Shown here in pieces: positions 35,225-44,869 of a stretch of 64,000 nucleotides of DNA (its first letter is position 1; each line of letters begins with the position of its first letter). A program made the position numbers and the translations under genes. Source of the DNA: Pantoea sp. SOD02 (GTDB lineage: Bacteria; Pseudomonadota; Gammaproteobacteria; Enterobacterales; Enterobacteriaceae); contig NZ_CP102604.1 in the NCBI RefSeq assembly GCF_024707505.1, positions 4,154,001-4,218,000 of the forward strand, given 5' to 3'. Under the pieces are notes generated by a model that saw only the letters and a program-made list of their open reading frames with translations, was not told where the DNA came from and did no database searches.

Positions 35225-35515
35225 AAGTTGTCTTTTGTTGGAGCCGGAGGCACTTGCCTTCCGCTCAAGCCATCAAAAAGCGCACAGTATGCACATATTC
35301 CCAAAAAAACCTACTCTTACAAAGTGTCACCATCGCGTTGGTGACGCGGTTTTTCGCCGAAAATAGCGCCAAAAAACCGTTGGAAGCGGCGAGTTCTCTC
35401 GCATCAACCTTCTGAAACAAAAAAGCTGACGGCTATCAACGCAATCGCGCATGATAATCAGTAGAGTATTGCGCTCGCCAGAATATGACGGCACCAGGAT
35501 CAAAAGGATAATGAT
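35225..35515. other. kup-ravA divergent promoter region
   Basis: This ~290-bp gap must hold both promoters. A GTCACCA/TGGTGAC hairpin at about 35326-35345 is followed on the plus strand by GCGGTTTTT and could terminate stray transcription toward ravA. AAAAGGA at 35502-35508 is the ravA ribosome site. No further gene is visible. Confidence 0.5.
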
Positions 35516-35521
35516 GTGATT

Positions 35522-37018
35522 ATGGCTCAACCCCATCTTTTGGCAGAAAGAATTTCTCGCCTGAGCAACGCTCTGGAAAAAGGGCTGTATGAACGCCATC
35601 ATGCGATCCGCCTCTGTTTGCTGGCAGCCTTAAGTGGCGAAAGCGTGTTTCTGCTCGGGCCACCGGGCATCGCCAAGAGTCTGATTGCCCGCCGATTAAA
35701 ATACGCCTTCCAGCACGCCCGCGCTTTTGAATACCTGATGACCCGTTTTTCCACCCCTGAAGAGGTGTTTGGTCCGCTGTCGATTCAGGCCCTGAAAGAT
35801 GAAGGGCGTTATCAGCGTCTGACCAAAGGCTATTTGCCGGATGCAGAAATTGTCTTCCTCGACGAAATCTGGAAAGCCGGCCCGGCGATTCTGAATACCT
35901 TGCTGACCGCCATCAACGAACGCCGTTTCCGTAATGGCGACAGCGAAGAAAAAATTCCGATGCGCTTGCTGGTTACCGCTTCCAACGAACTGCCGGAAGC
36001 CGATAGCGGACTGGAAGCGCTTTATGACCGCATGTTGATTCGTCTGTGGCTGGATAACGTGCATGAGAAGCAGAACTTCCGCAGCATGCTCACCCACCAG
36101 CAGGATGAAAACGACAATCCGGTGGCGGAATCGCTGCGCATCAGCGATGAAGAGTATGAACAGTGGCAGAAAGGCATCAGCCAGGTCAGTTTGCCGGATC
36201 ACGTGTTTGAACTGATCTATCAGCTACGTCAGCAGTTAGAAACGCTGCCGGACGCGCCGTACATTTCCGATCGTCGCTGGAAGAAAGCCATTCATCTGTT
36301 GCAGGCCAGCGCCTTTTATAGCGGTCGCGTGACTATCGCGCCCATCGACTTAGTACTGCTGAAAGATTGCCTGTGGCATGACGTGGCATCGATGAAACTG
36401 CTGGATCGCGAAATCGATACGCTGATGTCGCAACATGCGTGGCAGCAACAGGCGCTGTTGCACAAGCTGCAGCAGATCAAAGGCCGCCGTCTGGCGCTGC
36501 AACAGCAGCAAAGCGTGGCGCAAGCGCTGACGCTGGAGAAACACAGCGGTATGTTCAGCCGCAAACCGCATTACGAATTACCCGCCGCCATTACCGATGA
36601 GCAGTTGACGCTGATGCTGCAACAGCCGTTAATGCTGCACGACATGCAGGTAACGCACATTCTGATTGGCCGTGAAGCACTGGATCAGTGGCTGCTGAAG
36701 GGCGGTGAAATTCGCGGCAAGCTGAACGGCATCGGCTTTGGTCAAACGCTGGATATGCTGGTGGATACGCATCATTGTCTGACGCTGCGCGATGTTAGCC
36801 TGCAATCCACGCGTCTGACGCTGCCGGGCGCCAGCAGCAGCAGCGAGATGCCGCAGGAGATCGCCGATGAATATGACGCGCTGGAAACCCAGTTGCGCGC
36901 GCAGCGCACGCTGTTCAGCCAGCATCAGCGCTGCCTGTTCATTAGCGATGACTGGCTGGCACGCATTGAAACCAGCCTGCAGGATGTCGCGGAACAGCTG
37001 AAACAGGCGAGAAAATGA
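35522..37018 (+). CDS. ravA: MoxR-family AAA+ ATPase RavA
   Basis: This 498-residue MoxR AAA+ protein has Walker A GPPGIAKS, Walker [12 protein letters not shown], the sensor region ASNELPEA and an extended LARA-containing C-terminal part. In E. coli RavA forms a hexamer, binds the lysine decarboxylase LdcI/CadA and, with ViaA, affects respiratory complexes and aminoglycoside sensitivity. I list the ATG giving [14 protein letters not shown], which aligns with E. coli. However, the GTG at 35516 is better spaced (7 nt) from AGGA and could be the real start (two residues longer). It overlaps viaA by four bases. Confidence 0.94.
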   Translation: MAQPHLLAERISRLSNALEKGLYERHHAIRLCLLAALSGESVFLLGPPGIAKSLIARRLKYAFQHARAFEYLMTRFSTPEEVFGPLSIQALKDEGRYQRLTKGYLPDAEIVFLDEIWKAGPAILNTLLTAINERRFRNGDSEEKIPMRLLVTASNELPEADSGLEALYDRMLIRLWLDNVHEKQNFRSMLTHQQDENDNPVAESLRISDEEYEQWQKGISQVSLPDHVFELIYQLRQQLETLPDAPYISDRRWKKAIHLLQASAFYSGRVTIAPIDLVLLKDCLWHDVASMKLLDREIDTLMSQHAWQQQALLHKLQQIKGRRLALQQQQSVAQALTLEKHSGMFSRKPHYELPAAITDEQLTLMLQQPLMLHDMQVTHILIGREALDQWLLKGGEIRGKLNGIGFGQTLDMLVDTHHCLTLRDVSLQSTRLTLPGASSSSEMPQEIADEYDALETQLRAQRTLFSQHQRCLFISDDWLARIETSLQDVAEQLKQARK

Positions 37019-38475
37019 TCTCACTGGAGACGCTGAGTGCGCTGCTGTCGATTGGCGAAACCGAGTTAATCGAAGAGTTGATTATCGCGCTGCTCGCCTC
37101 GCCACAGCTGGCGCTGTTCTTTGAGAAGTTTCCCCGCCTGAAGCAAGCCATGATGCGCGATCTGCCACGCTGGCGATCGGAGATCGCCGAGCAGATCAAA
37201 GTCACGCCGGTGCCAGAAGCGCTGGCGCAGGAGTTTCAGCTGTTTCAGCAGATGCAGCTGCTCAGCACGCAACATTTCACCCAGCAGTTACCCAACATCA
37301 TGACGCAGCTGAAAAGCCTGCCGTCGCCGTTCATCGAAGAAGCCAGCAAACTGCTGTTGAATGCCGAAAGCGACCAGCTCAGCAACGCGCAACACACGCT
37401 GTTCCTGCAACGCTGGCGTCTCAGCCTGACGCTGCAAACGCTGACGCTGAATGAAACTATTCTCGAAGAGCAGCGCGAACGCTTGATGGCCGAGCTGCAA
37501 CAGCGCATGGCGATCAGCGGTCAGCTGGCGCCAATCCTTACCGATGATGATGAAGCCGCCGCCGGACGCCTGTGGGATTTGAGTAAAGCGCCGCTGCAGC
37601 ACGGCGATTACGAACTGATCGTGCAATACGGCGATTTCCTCGCCCAGCAGCCGGAGCTGATGAAGCTGGCGCAGCAGCTGGGTCGCAGCCGCGAAGCCAA
37701 ATCGGTGCCATCGCAGGATGCGCCGCTGGAGGAGTTTCACCAGCTGGTACGCGAACCGGATAACGTGCCGGAAGAGGTCAGCGGCATTCATCAAAGCGAT
37801 GATGTGCTGCGTCTGTTACCGCCTGAATTGGCGGCATTGAGCATCAGCGAGTTAGAGCTGGAATTTTATCGGCGCTTAGTCGAAAAACGCTTGCTGACTT
37901 ATCGTCTGCAGGGCGATGCGTGGCATGAAAAAGTCACTATGAGTCCGGTCAGCCACCAGCAGCATGAAGAGCAACCGCGCGGCCCGTTTATCGTCTGCGT
38001 TGATACGTCCGGTTCGATGGGCGGTTTCAACGAACGCTGCGCCAAAGCCTTTTGCCTGGCGCTGCTGAAAGTGGCGCTGGCGGATAAGCGCCGCTGCTAC
38101 ATCATGCTGTTCGCTCATGAAGTGATCGGTTATGAACTCACCGCCGACAACGGCATTGAGCAGGCGCTCCGTTTCCTCAGCCAGCGTTTTCGCGGCGGCA
38201 CCGATCTCGCTGCCTGCCTTGCGGCGGTGGTGAAACGCATGGAAGGCAGCGCCTGGCAGGAAGCGGATGCGGTGATCGTCTCTGACTTTATTGCCCAGCG
38301 TTTGCCAGATGACATCGTCAGCACCATCAAGCAGCGTCAGCGCCAACATCAACAGCGCTTCCATGCGGTGGCGATGTCGCTGCATGGCAAACCGGGCATC
38401 CTGCGCATCTTCGATCACATCTGGCGCTTCGATACCGGCCTGAAAAGCCGTCTGCTGCGCCGCTGGCAGCGCTAA
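37015..38475 (+). CDS. viaA: VWA-domain partner protein ViaA
   Basis: This 486-residue protein works with RavA. An N-terminal helical region (~1-310) precedes a von Willebrand factor A domain with the MIDAS motif DTSGSMGG near residue 330 and a second metal-site threonine in RGGTDLA. The ATG overlaps the ravA TGA, so the two are translationally coupled. The last codons are followed by a 67-bp gap with the ovoA leader. Confidence 0.95.
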   Translation: MISLETLSALLSIGETELIEELIIALLASPQLALFFEKFPRLKQAMMRDLPRWRSEIAEQIKVTPVPEALAQEFQLFQQMQLLSTQHFTQQLPNIMTQLKSLPSPFIEEASKLLLNAESDQLSNAQHTLFLQRWRLSLTLQTLTLNETILEEQRERLMAELQQRMAISGQLAPILTDDDEAAAGRLWDLSKAPLQHGDYELIVQYGDFLAQQPELMKLAQQLGRSREAKSVPSQDAPLEEFHQLVREPDNVPEEVSGIHQSDDVLRLLPPELAALSISELELEFYRRLVEKRLLTYRLQGDAWHEKVTMSPVSHQQHEEQPRGPFIVCVDTSGSMGGFNERCAKAFCLALLKVALADKRRCYIMLFAHEVIGYELTADNGIEQALRFLSQRFRGGTDLAACLAAVVKRMEGSAWQEADAVIVSDFIAQRLPDDIVSTIKQRQRQHQQRFHAVAMSLHGKPGILRIFDHIWRFDTGLKSRLLRRWQR

Positions 38476-38496
38476 TTCATCTGACGGAAATGCTAA

Positions 38497-38530
38497 TTTG
38501 CTATATTGATAAGTTCGAGCACATAGCAAA
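38497..38530 (+). promoter_or_regulatory. Inverted repeat in the ovoA leader
   Basis: TTTGCTAT (38497-38504) and ATAGCAAA (38523-38530) form a perfect 8-bp inverted repeat with an 18-nt spacer. It ends 3 nt before the GGAG ribosome site of ovoA. It contains a TATATT that could be a -10. It may be an operator or an RNA stem affecting translation; nothing distinguishes these from sequence alone. Confidence 0.5.
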
Positions 38531-38542
38531 CTGGAGCACCTT

Positions 38543-40669
38543 GTGACAACCGCCCAACTTCCCACACCGACCCGCACGCTGAAACTTTCCGGCCAAAACT
38601 CCGAACAAAAACGGGCCGAGCTGCTGGCGTACTTCACCCAAACCTGGGAACTATATGAAAGCCTGTTTGATTGCCTGACGGACGAGCGCGCCTGGTTTAA
38701 CAAAGCCATTTCGCTGCGCCATCCGCTGATCTTCTATTTTGGTCACACCGCGACCTTCTACATTAATAAGCTGATGGCAGGCCGCTATCTTGATCAACGC
38801 GTTGACGATCGCATCGAAGCGATGATGGCGATCGGCGTGGATGAGATGAGTTGGGACGATCTCAACGACAGCCATTACGACTGGCCGAGCATCGCAGAAG
38901 TGCGCGACTATCGTGGCAAAGTGAAAAGCCTGGTGAGTGAGTTTATTCGCACCCTGCCGCTGGAACTGCCAATCGGCTGGGACAGCCCGGCGTGGGTGGT
39001 TTTGATGGGCATTGAGCACGAGCGTATTCATCTGGAAACCTCCAGCGTGCTGATGCGCCAGCTGCCGATTGAATGGGTCAAGCCGCAGCCGCACTGGCCG
39101 GTTTGTCCGCAGGCGCGTCACGATCGTCAATCGGTGCCGGAGAATTCTCTGATCGCGATGCCTGGCGGCCGCGTGCAGCAGGGCAAAACCGACGATACCT
39201 ATGGCTGGGATAACGAATACGGCAGTCAGCAGACCGAACTTAAACCGTTCAAGGCCAGCAAAATGCTGGTCAGCAATGCCGAGTTTTATCGCTTCATTGC
39301 TGCGGACGGTTATAACCATCGACGCTGGTGGGATGACGAAGGTTGGGGCTGGCGTGAATTCTCCGGTGCACAGATGCCGACGTTCTGGGTCGGTGACCAA
39401 AAGCTGCCCGATCAGCTAAAACTGCGCGTGCTGGCCGAAGAAGTGGCGATGCCGTGGGATTGGCCAGCGGAAGTGAACCAACTGGAAGCCGCCGCGTTCT
39501 GTCGCTGGCTGGCCGAAGAGACCGGTAAATCTGTTCAGCTTCCCTGCGAGGCCGAATGGGCGCAGCTGCGTGAGCAGGTTGGCGGCGATCAGCCGGATTG
39601 GACTGAAGCGCCGGGCAATATCAATCTGGCATATTGGGCTTCCTCCAGCCCGGTCGACCGTTTCACGCAGGGTGAGTTTTACGACATCGTTGGCAATGTT
39701 TGGCAGTGGACCACGACGCCAACCAACGGTTTCGAAGGCTTTAAAGTGCATCCGCTGTACGACGACTTCTCCACGCCGACCTTTGATGGCAAACATGCGC
39801 TGATCAAAGGTGGCAGCTGGATTTCCACCGGCAACGAAGCGCTGAAATCTGCGCGCTACGCTTTCCGTCGTCACTTCTTCCAGCACGCCGGTTTCCGCTA
39901 TGTGGTTTCTTCCCATGAAGAGAGCATGGCGCTCAATCCTTATGAAACTGACAGCATGGTGTCGCAGTATCTCGATTTCCAATACGGGCCGAGCTACTAC
40001 AACGTGCCTAACTACGCGGCGGCGCTGGTGGAAAAACTGCTGCCGCACTGCACTGCGCGCGGTCAGGCGCTGGACATCGGTTGCGCTACCGGGCGTGCCA
40101 GCTTTGAACTGGCGCGACACTTCGACGCAGTAACCGGCATGGATTACTCGGCGCGCTTTATTGATGTTGCGCTGCAGCTGACCTCCGGTGAGGATTTCCG
40201 CTATGTAGTGCCAGAAGAAGGCGAGCTGGTGGAGTATCGTCAGGTGCGGCTGAAAGAGTTTGGTCTGGAAGCAGAACAGGCGCAGCGCATTCAATTTGTG
40301 CAGGGCGATGCCTGTAACCTGAAGCCGCAGCCGGATCGTTACGATCTGGTGCTGGCCTCTAACCTGATTGATCGTCTGCGTCAGCCAAAGCGCTTCCTGC
40401 AGGATATTACCCCGATGATCCGCGCCGGCGGTTTGCTGGTGCTGTCATCACCGTATACCTGGCTGGAAGATTTCACGCCAAAAGAGAACTGGCTGGGCGG
40501 TGTGCGCGAAAATGGCGAAGCGCTGACCACCTATCAGGCGCTGCAGCGTCTGTTGCGTGATGCCTTCGATGAAGTGGCACCGCCGCAGGATGTGCCATTT
40601 GTCATCCGCGAAACGGCGCGCAAATTCCAGCACACGCAGGCGCAAGTGACCTTCTGGCGTAAGCGCTAA
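38543..40669 (+). CDS. ovoA: Ovothiol synthase OvoA: 5-histidylcysteine sulfoxide synthase fused to N-methyltransferase
   Basis: OvoA is a mononuclear non-haem iron enzyme that couples cysteine to C5 of histidine with O2, forming 5-histidylcysteine sulfoxide. Its C-terminal domain later N-methylates 5-thiohistidine to ovothiol A. The 708 residues show a DinB-like helical domain with FGHTA (H68) and the HX3HXE motif HERIHLE (H159, H163), together a three-His iron site. An FGE-sulfatase-like domain follows (YGWDNEYG; GGSWIS near 424; RRHFFQHAGFRYV near 444). A class I SAM methyltransferase comes last (LDIGCATGR near 509). The start is a GTG six bases after GGAG. It occupies the locus where E. 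coli has asnA. No C-S lyase partner (OvoB) is visible in the window. Base composition resembles its neighbours. Confidence 0.93.
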   Translation: MTTAQLPTPTRTLKLSGQNSEQKRAELLAYFTQTWELYESLFDCLTDERAWFNKAISLRHPLIFYFGHTATFYINKLMAGRYLDQRVDDRIEAMMAIGVDEMSWDDLNDSHYDWPSIAEVRDYRGKVKSLVSEFIRTLPLELPIGWDSPAWVVLMGIEHERIHLETSSVLMRQLPIEWVKPQPHWPVCPQARHDRQSVPENSLIAMPGGRVQQGKTDDTYGWDNEYGSQQTELKPFKASKMLVSNAEFYRFIAADGYNHRRWWDDEGWGWREFSGAQMPTFWVGDQKLPDQLKLRVLAEEVAMPWDWPAEVNQLEAAAFCRWLAEETGKSVQLPCEAEWAQLREQVGGDQPDWTEAPGNINLAYWASSSPVDRFTQGEFYDIVGNVWQWTTTPTNGFEGFKVHPLYDDFSTPTFDGKHALIKGGSWISTGNEALKSARYAFRRHFFQHAGFRYVVSSHEESMALNPYETDSMVSQYLDFQYGPSYYNVPNYAAALVEKLLPHCTARGQALDIGCATGRASFELARHFDAVTGMDYSARFIDVALQLTSGEDFRYVVPEEGELVEYRQVRLKEFGLEAEQAQRIQFVQGDACNLKPQPDRYDLVLASNLIDRLRQPKRFLQDITPMIRAGGLLVLSSPYTWLEDFTPKENWLGGVRENGEALTTYQALQRLLRDAFDEVAPPQDVPFVIRETARKFQHTQAQVTFWRKR

Positions 40670-40676
40670 AAAGCAC

Positions 40677-40703
40677 GCAGACAACGGCCTGCCTGTTGTC
40701 TGC
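40677..40703 (+). other. Hairpin between ovoA and asnC
   Basis: A perfect 9-bp stem GCAGACAAC/GTTGTCTGC with a 9-nt loop lies 7 nt after the ovoA stop. No T-run follows, so it may be a weak terminator or a stability element. Confidence 0.6.
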
Positions 40704-40775
40704 ACCTTGCCTGCACCGCTAATTTGCTGCACATTCTCCTCTATTCATAGAAGAAGAACTTAACGAGGATGGACA

Positions 40776-41237
40776 ATGGCGGATCACCTTCAGCTGGATA
40801 ACCTGGATCGCGGCATTCTCAATGCGCTGCTGCAAAATGCGCGCACCGCCTATGCCGAGCTCGCCAAACAGTTCAACGTCAGCCCCGGCACTATTCATGT
40901 GCGAGTGGAGAAGATGCGTCAGGCGGGCATTATTTTGGGCACGCGCGTGGAGATCGATCCGCGTCAGCTCGGCTTCGATGTGTGCTGCTTTATCGGCATT
41001 ATCCTCAAAAGCGCGCGCGATTATCCGGCGGCGCTGAGCAAACTCGACGCGCTGGATGAAGTGGTGGAAGCCTGGTATACCACCGGCCACTACAGCATCT
41101 TTATCAAAGTGATGTGCCGATCGATCGATGCCTTGCAACAGGTATTGATCAACAAGATCCAGACCATCGACGAAATCCAATCCACAGAAACCCTGATCTC
41201 ACTGCAAAACCCGATCATGCGCACCATTAAGCCGTGA
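40776..41237 (+). CDS. asnC: Lrp/AsnC-family transcriptional regulator AsnC
   Basis: This 153-residue regulator has an N-terminal helix-turn-helix (LDRGILNALLQNARTAYAEL, then VSPGTIHVRVEKM) and a C-terminal RAM ligand domain. It is very close to E. coli AsnC, which activates asnA and responds to asparagine. Here asnA is not adjacent; ovoA lies upstream on the same strand, so the target set may differ. GAGGA precedes the ATG. Confidence 0.96.
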   Translation: MADHLQLDNLDRGILNALLQNARTAYAELAKQFNVSPGTIHVRVEKMRQAGIILGTRVEIDPRQLGFDVCCFIGIILKSARDYPAALSKLDALDEVVEAWYTTGHYSIFIKVMCRSIDALQQVLINKIQTIDEIQSTETLISLQNPIMRTIKP

Positions 41238-41325
41238 TCCCTCTCTAAGCTGTGCACAAACTTATCCCCGGCAGATCGCGCGTATGGCGCGACTTGTCGC
41301 CTGATGCTTTCATCTATCAACCCTG

Positions 41326-41334
41326 TTTTCCACA
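41326..41334 (+). promoter_or_regulatory. DnaA-box-like site in the mioC promoter region
   Basis: TTTTCCACA differs from TTATCCACA at one position and fits the relaxed TTWTNCACA consensus. It lies 58 bp before the mioC ATG. In E. coli a DnaA box in the mioC promoter represses transcription toward oriC. A second relaxed match TTGTGCACA (minus) is near 41250. Confidence 0.6.
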
Positions 41335-41391
41335 GGTGGATCACGGCTTGATCACAGCGTACAATGCTCGCCTTTAGTGCGGGAGAGCATC

Positions 41392-41832
41392 ATGGCCGAT
41401 ATTACGTTAATCAGTGGAAGTACCCTTGGCAGCGCCGAATATGTTGCTGAACATCTGGAAGAAAAACTGCAGGAAGCGGGCTTCTCAACCGAGGTGCTGC
41501 ATGGCCCAGAGCTGGATGAGCTGCAACCGGAAGGCATCTGGCTGATCGTTACCTCCACGCACGGTGCCGGTGAACTGCCTGATAATTTGCTTCCTTTATA
41601 TGAAGCACTGCAAGAGACAAAACCGGACCTCTCGGGCTTACGTTATGGTGCAGTAGGCATCGGAAACCATGAATACGATCTTTTCTGCGGCGCGATCAAG
41701 CTGCTGGAAGAGCAATTGAACCAGTTGGGCGCCAAACGCATTGGCGATCGCCTGGAGATCGACGTGCTGGAGCATGAGATCCCGGAAGACGCGGCTGAAG
41801 TGTGGGTCGCCACATGGAAAACGCAGATTTAA
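41392..41832 (+). CDS. mioC: Flavodoxin-like FMN protein MioC
   Basis: This 146-residue flavodoxin-fold protein has the FMN phosphate loop SGSTLGSAEYVAEHL and STHGAGELPDN. MioC binds FMN and can support biotin synthase electron transfer in vitro. Its transcription runs into oriC and influences minichromosome replication in E. coli. The ATG at 41392 gives MADITLISGS as in E. coli; a longer frame starts at 41377. It directly precedes the origin. Confidence 0.95.
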   Translation: MADITLISGSTLGSAEYVAEHLEEKLQEAGFSTEVLHGPELDELQPEGIWLIVTSTHGAGELPDNLLPLYEALQETKPDLSGLRYGAVGIGNHEYDLFCGAIKLLEEQLNQLGAKRIGDRLEIDVLEHEIPEDAAEVWVATWKTQI

Positions 41833-41917
41833 AACGATCTTCGATGGCTGGGGATCGGGAAAATAGAATGATCCCCAGTTGATTGCGCTGTTTTTTCACT
41901 TTAAACACGCGATCGAC

Positions 41918-42190
41918 TGTGGATAACATGGCCTGTTTCATGCGTATAACCAGTAGTTATCCAAAGAACAACTGCTGTTTCTTTTTTAGGCTGTGCATAA
42001 GTGGCTATTTTGATCCCAGCTTATACGGATCAGGATCACCGATCATTCACAGCTAATGATCCTCTCTAATCTGCTGTTAAGCCTGCGCTTTTCGGGGTTA
42101 TCAACAGCAAGGTGCGATCCTAATAGTAGATCTAACAGAGAGATCATATAAAAGACTTAAGATCCTTTCTTTTAAACCTCAGGATCCCGC
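41918..42190. other. Chromosomal replication origin oriC
   Basis: The region lies between mioC and mnmG, inverted relative to the published E. coli strand. DnaA boxes: R4 TTATCCACA at 41918-41926 (minus), R3-like TTATCCAAA at 41957-41965 (plus), R2-like TTATGCACA at 41992-42000 (minus) and the R1 position TTATCAACA at 42098-42106 (plus), which deviates from consensus. The unwinding region with three GATCT-type 13-mers lies at about 42125-42180. GATC sites are dense: about fourteen between 41835 and 42190, targets for Dam and SeqA. A segment matching the E. coli IHF/Fis part (GATCCCAGCTTATACGGATC) is also present. Confidence 0.96.
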
Positions 42191-42274
42191 GACTTTCGCC
42201 GCCGACATTATTTCAGTAGAATCCACCGCCCAGGGCAACGATCCCTGTCCGAAACATTAACGAGGACCCACTTC

Positions 42275-44164
42275 ATGTTTTATCCAGATCCTTTTGACGT
42301 CATCGTAATCGGTGGTGGTCATGCGGGCACAGAGGCCGCGATGGCCGCAGCCCGAATGGGTCAGCAAACCCTGTTACTCACCCATAACATTGATACGCTT
42401 GGACAAATGTCCTGTAACCCCGCGATCGGTGGCATCGGGAAAGGACATCTGGTGAAGGAAGTGGATGCCTTAGGCGGTTTGATGGCCACGGCAATTGACC
42501 AGGCAGGTATCCAGTTTAGGATACTAAACGCGAGCAAAGGCCCCGCCGTTCGTGCTACTCGTGCTCAGGCTGACCGTGTACTGTATCGCCAGGCGGTACG
42601 CACTGCGCTGGAGAATCAGCCGAACCTGATGATCTTCCAGCAGGCGGTTGACGATCTGATTGTGGAAAACGATCGTGTCGTTGGTGCGGTAACGCAAATG
42701 GGCTTGAAGTTCCGCGCCAAAACCGTGGTACTGACCGTCGGGACCTTCCTCGATGGCAAAATTCACATTGGCCTGGATAACTACAGCGGTGGCCGTGCAG
42801 GCGATCCGCCATCAATCCCATTGGCAAAACGCCTGCGTGCACTGCCGCTGCGCGTAAACCGTCTGAAAACCGGTACGCCGCCACGTATCGACGCACGCTC
42901 GATTGATTTTTCGGTGCTGACACCGCAGCACGGTGATAATCCGATGCCGGTGTTCTCGTTCATGGGTAAAGTTTCGCAGCATCCACAACAAGTGCCGTGC
43001 TGGATCACCTACACCAACGAACAAACGCATGACGTGATCCGCAATAACCTCGATCGCAGCCCGATGTATGCCGGGATCATCGAAGGTATTGGTCCACGTT
43101 ACTGTCCGTCGATCGAAGACAAAGTGATGCGCTTTGCCGATCGTAACGCGCACCAGATCTTCCTGGAGCCGGAAGGCCTGACCAGCAACGAGATCTACCC
43201 GAATGGTATCTCCACCAGCCTGCCGTTTGACGTACAGATGCAGATCGTACGTTCGATGAAAGGATTGAAAAACGCGAAGATCATCCGTCCAGGTTATGCC
43301 ATCGAGTATGATTTCTTCGATCCACGCGATCTTAAACCGACGCTGGAGAGCAAATTTATCCACGGCCTGTTCTTTGCCGGCCAGATCAACGGCACCACCG
43401 GCTACGAAGAAGCGGCAGCGCAAGGTTTGCTGGCTGGTCTGAACGCAGCACGCGCTTCCGCCGACAAAGAGGGCTGGGCGCCACGCCGCGATCAAGCTTA
43501 TCTCGGTGTGCTGGTCGACGATCTTTGCACACTGGGCACGAAAGAGCCGTATCGCATGTTTACATCGCGCGCGGAGTATCGCTTGATGCTGCGTGAAGAT
43601 AACGCCGACCTGCGTTTGACCGAAGCCGGTCGCGAACTCGGTCTGGTTGATGATGCCCGCTGGGCGCGCTACAACCAGAAACTGGAAGCGATTGAGCAGG
43701 AGCGTCAACGTCTGCGCGATCTGTGGGTGCATCCGAAATCGGATAACGTGGCTGAAGTGAACGCGGTAATCAGCGCGCCGCTTACCAAAGAAGCCAGCGG
43801 TGAAGATCTGCTGCGTCGTCCAGAGATGACCTATCCGCTGCTGACGTCACTCGCCAGCTACGGTCCGGCACTGCCTGATGAACAAGCCGCTGAGCAGGTG
43901 GAGATTCAGGTGAAATACGAAGGGTACATTGCGCGTCAGCAGGAAGAGATTGATCGCCAGCTGCGTAATGAAAACACCTTGTTGCCTGTTGAGCTCGACT
44001 ATCGTCAGGTGAATGGCTTGTCGAATGAAGTGATCGCCAAACTCAACGATCACAAACCGACGTCCATCGGCCAGGCTTCGCGTATTTCGGGTATCACGCC
44101 TGCGGCAATCTCAATTCTGCTGATTTACCTGAAAAAACAGGGCCTGCTGCGTAAAAGCGCCTGA
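42275..44164 (+). CDS. mnmG: tRNA uridine-5-carboxymethylaminomethyl synthesis enzyme MnmG (GidA)
   Basis: MnmG is an FAD protein that, with MnmE, adds the (carboxymethyl)aminomethyl group to U34 of certain tRNAs. The 629 residues begin with the dinucleotide-binding motif [19 protein letters not shown] and include the Cys-containing [20 protein letters not shown] segment. The length equals E. coli MnmG. The ATG is preceded by GAGGA. It lies next to oriC and upstream of rsmG, the usual arrangement. Confidence 0.98.
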   Translation: MFYPDPFDVIVIGGGHAGTEAAMAAARMGQQTLLLTHNIDTLGQMSCNPAIGGIGKGHLVKEVDALGGLMATAIDQAGIQFRILNASKGPAVRATRAQADRVLYRQAVRTALENQPNLMIFQQAVDDLIVENDRVVGAVTQMGLKFRAKTVVLTVGTFLDGKIHIGLDNYSGGRAGDPPSIPLAKRLRALPLRVNRLKTGTPPRIDARSIDFSVLTPQHGDNPMPVFSFMGKVSQHPQQVPCWITYTNEQTHDVIRNNLDRSPMYAGIIEGIGPRYCPSIEDKVMRFADRNAHQIFLEPEGLTSNEIYPNGISTSLPFDVQMQIVRSMKGLKNAKIIRPGYAIEYDFFDPRDLKPTLESKFIHGLFFAGQINGTTGYEEAAAQGLLAGLNAARASADKEGWAPRRDQAYLGVLVDDLCTLGTKEPYRMFTSRAEYRLMLREDNADLRLTEAGRELGLVDDARWARYNQKLEAIEQERQRLRDLWVHPKSDNVAEVNAVISAPLTKEASGEDLLRRPEMTYPLLTSLASYGPALPDEQAAEQVEIQVKYEGYIARQQEEIDRQLRNENTLLPVELDYRQVNGLSNEVIAKLNDHKPTSIGQASRISGITPAAISILLIYLKKQGLLRKSA

Positions 44165-44211
44165 TAGACTTTGGGGCGAGGCAACTCGCCCCCGTTAATG
44201 GAATTCTCGTC

Positions 44212-44829
44212 GTGATCAACAAACTCTCCTCGCTGCTGAATGCGGCAAACATTTCCCTTATCGATCAACAAAAACAGCAGTTGGTTGGCTATGTTGAGTT
44301 GCTGCATAAGTGGAATAAGGCCTATAACCTGACATCGGTGCGCGACCCGCAGCAGATGCTGGTGCGCCATATTCTCGACAGCGTGGTGGTTGAGCCACAT
44401 TTGCAGGGCGAACGCTTTATTGATGTGGGCACCGGTCCGGGCTTACCGGGTATTCCGCTGGCCATTGTGCGGCCGCAATCGCATTTCACCTTGCTGGATA
44501 GCCTTGGCAAACGCGTGCGTTTCCTGCGTCAGGTACAACATGAGTTAGGACTTACTAACGTCACGCCAGTGCAGAGCCGCGTTGAAGAGTTCCCGTCTGA
44601 GCCGCCATTCGATGGTGTTATCAGCCGTGCATTTGCTTCACTGGAAGATATGCTGAACTGGTGTCATCACCTGCCGAGCCCTGAAGGTCGATTTTATGCC
44701 CTGAAAGGCGTGCGTCCGGATGATGAGATTTCTGCATTACCGGCGGGCTTTACGGTAGAGAAAATTCAACCGCTGCAGGTACCCGAACTGGATGGTGAAC
44801 GTCATCTGGTGGTGATTACCCGCCAATAG
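44212..44829 (+). CDS. rsmG: 16S rRNA G527 N7-methyltransferase RsmG (GidB)
   Basis: RsmG methylates G527 of 16S rRNA using SAM; loss gives low-level streptomycin resistance. The 205 residues contain the SAM motif [17 protein letters not shown] and [12 protein letters not shown]. The start is a GTG at 44212, as in E. coli. It is probably cotranscribed with mnmG. Confidence 0.96.
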   Translation: MINKLSSLLNAANISLIDQQKQQLVGYVELLHKWNKAYNLTSVRDPQQMLVRHILDSVVVEPHLQGERFIDVGTGPGLPGIPLAIVRPQSHFTLLDSLGKRVRFLRQVQHELGLTNVTPVQSRVEEFPSEPPFDGVISRAFASLEDMLNWCHHLPSPEGRFYALKGVRPDDEISALPAGFTVEKIQPLQVPELDGERHLVVITRQ

Positions 44830-44835
44830 CCTTTT

Positions 44836-44869
44836 AAACGGTATGGATTTGAGCCAGTTCATGCCGTTT
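44836..44869 (+). terminator. Terminator-like hairpin after rsmG
   Basis: AAACGGTATG pairs with CATGCCGTTT across a 14-nt loop, 7 nt after the rsmG stop. Only a broken T-run follows (CTTAGTCTTTTC), so termination efficiency is uncertain. Confidence 0.6.

Noticed and set aside
38651..40294. Two long minus-strand frames (249 and 292 codons) opposite ovoA
   Set aside because: Both are antisense shadows; composition is His/Arg/Gln-rich low-complexity with no recognisable domain, and ovoA explains the DNA.
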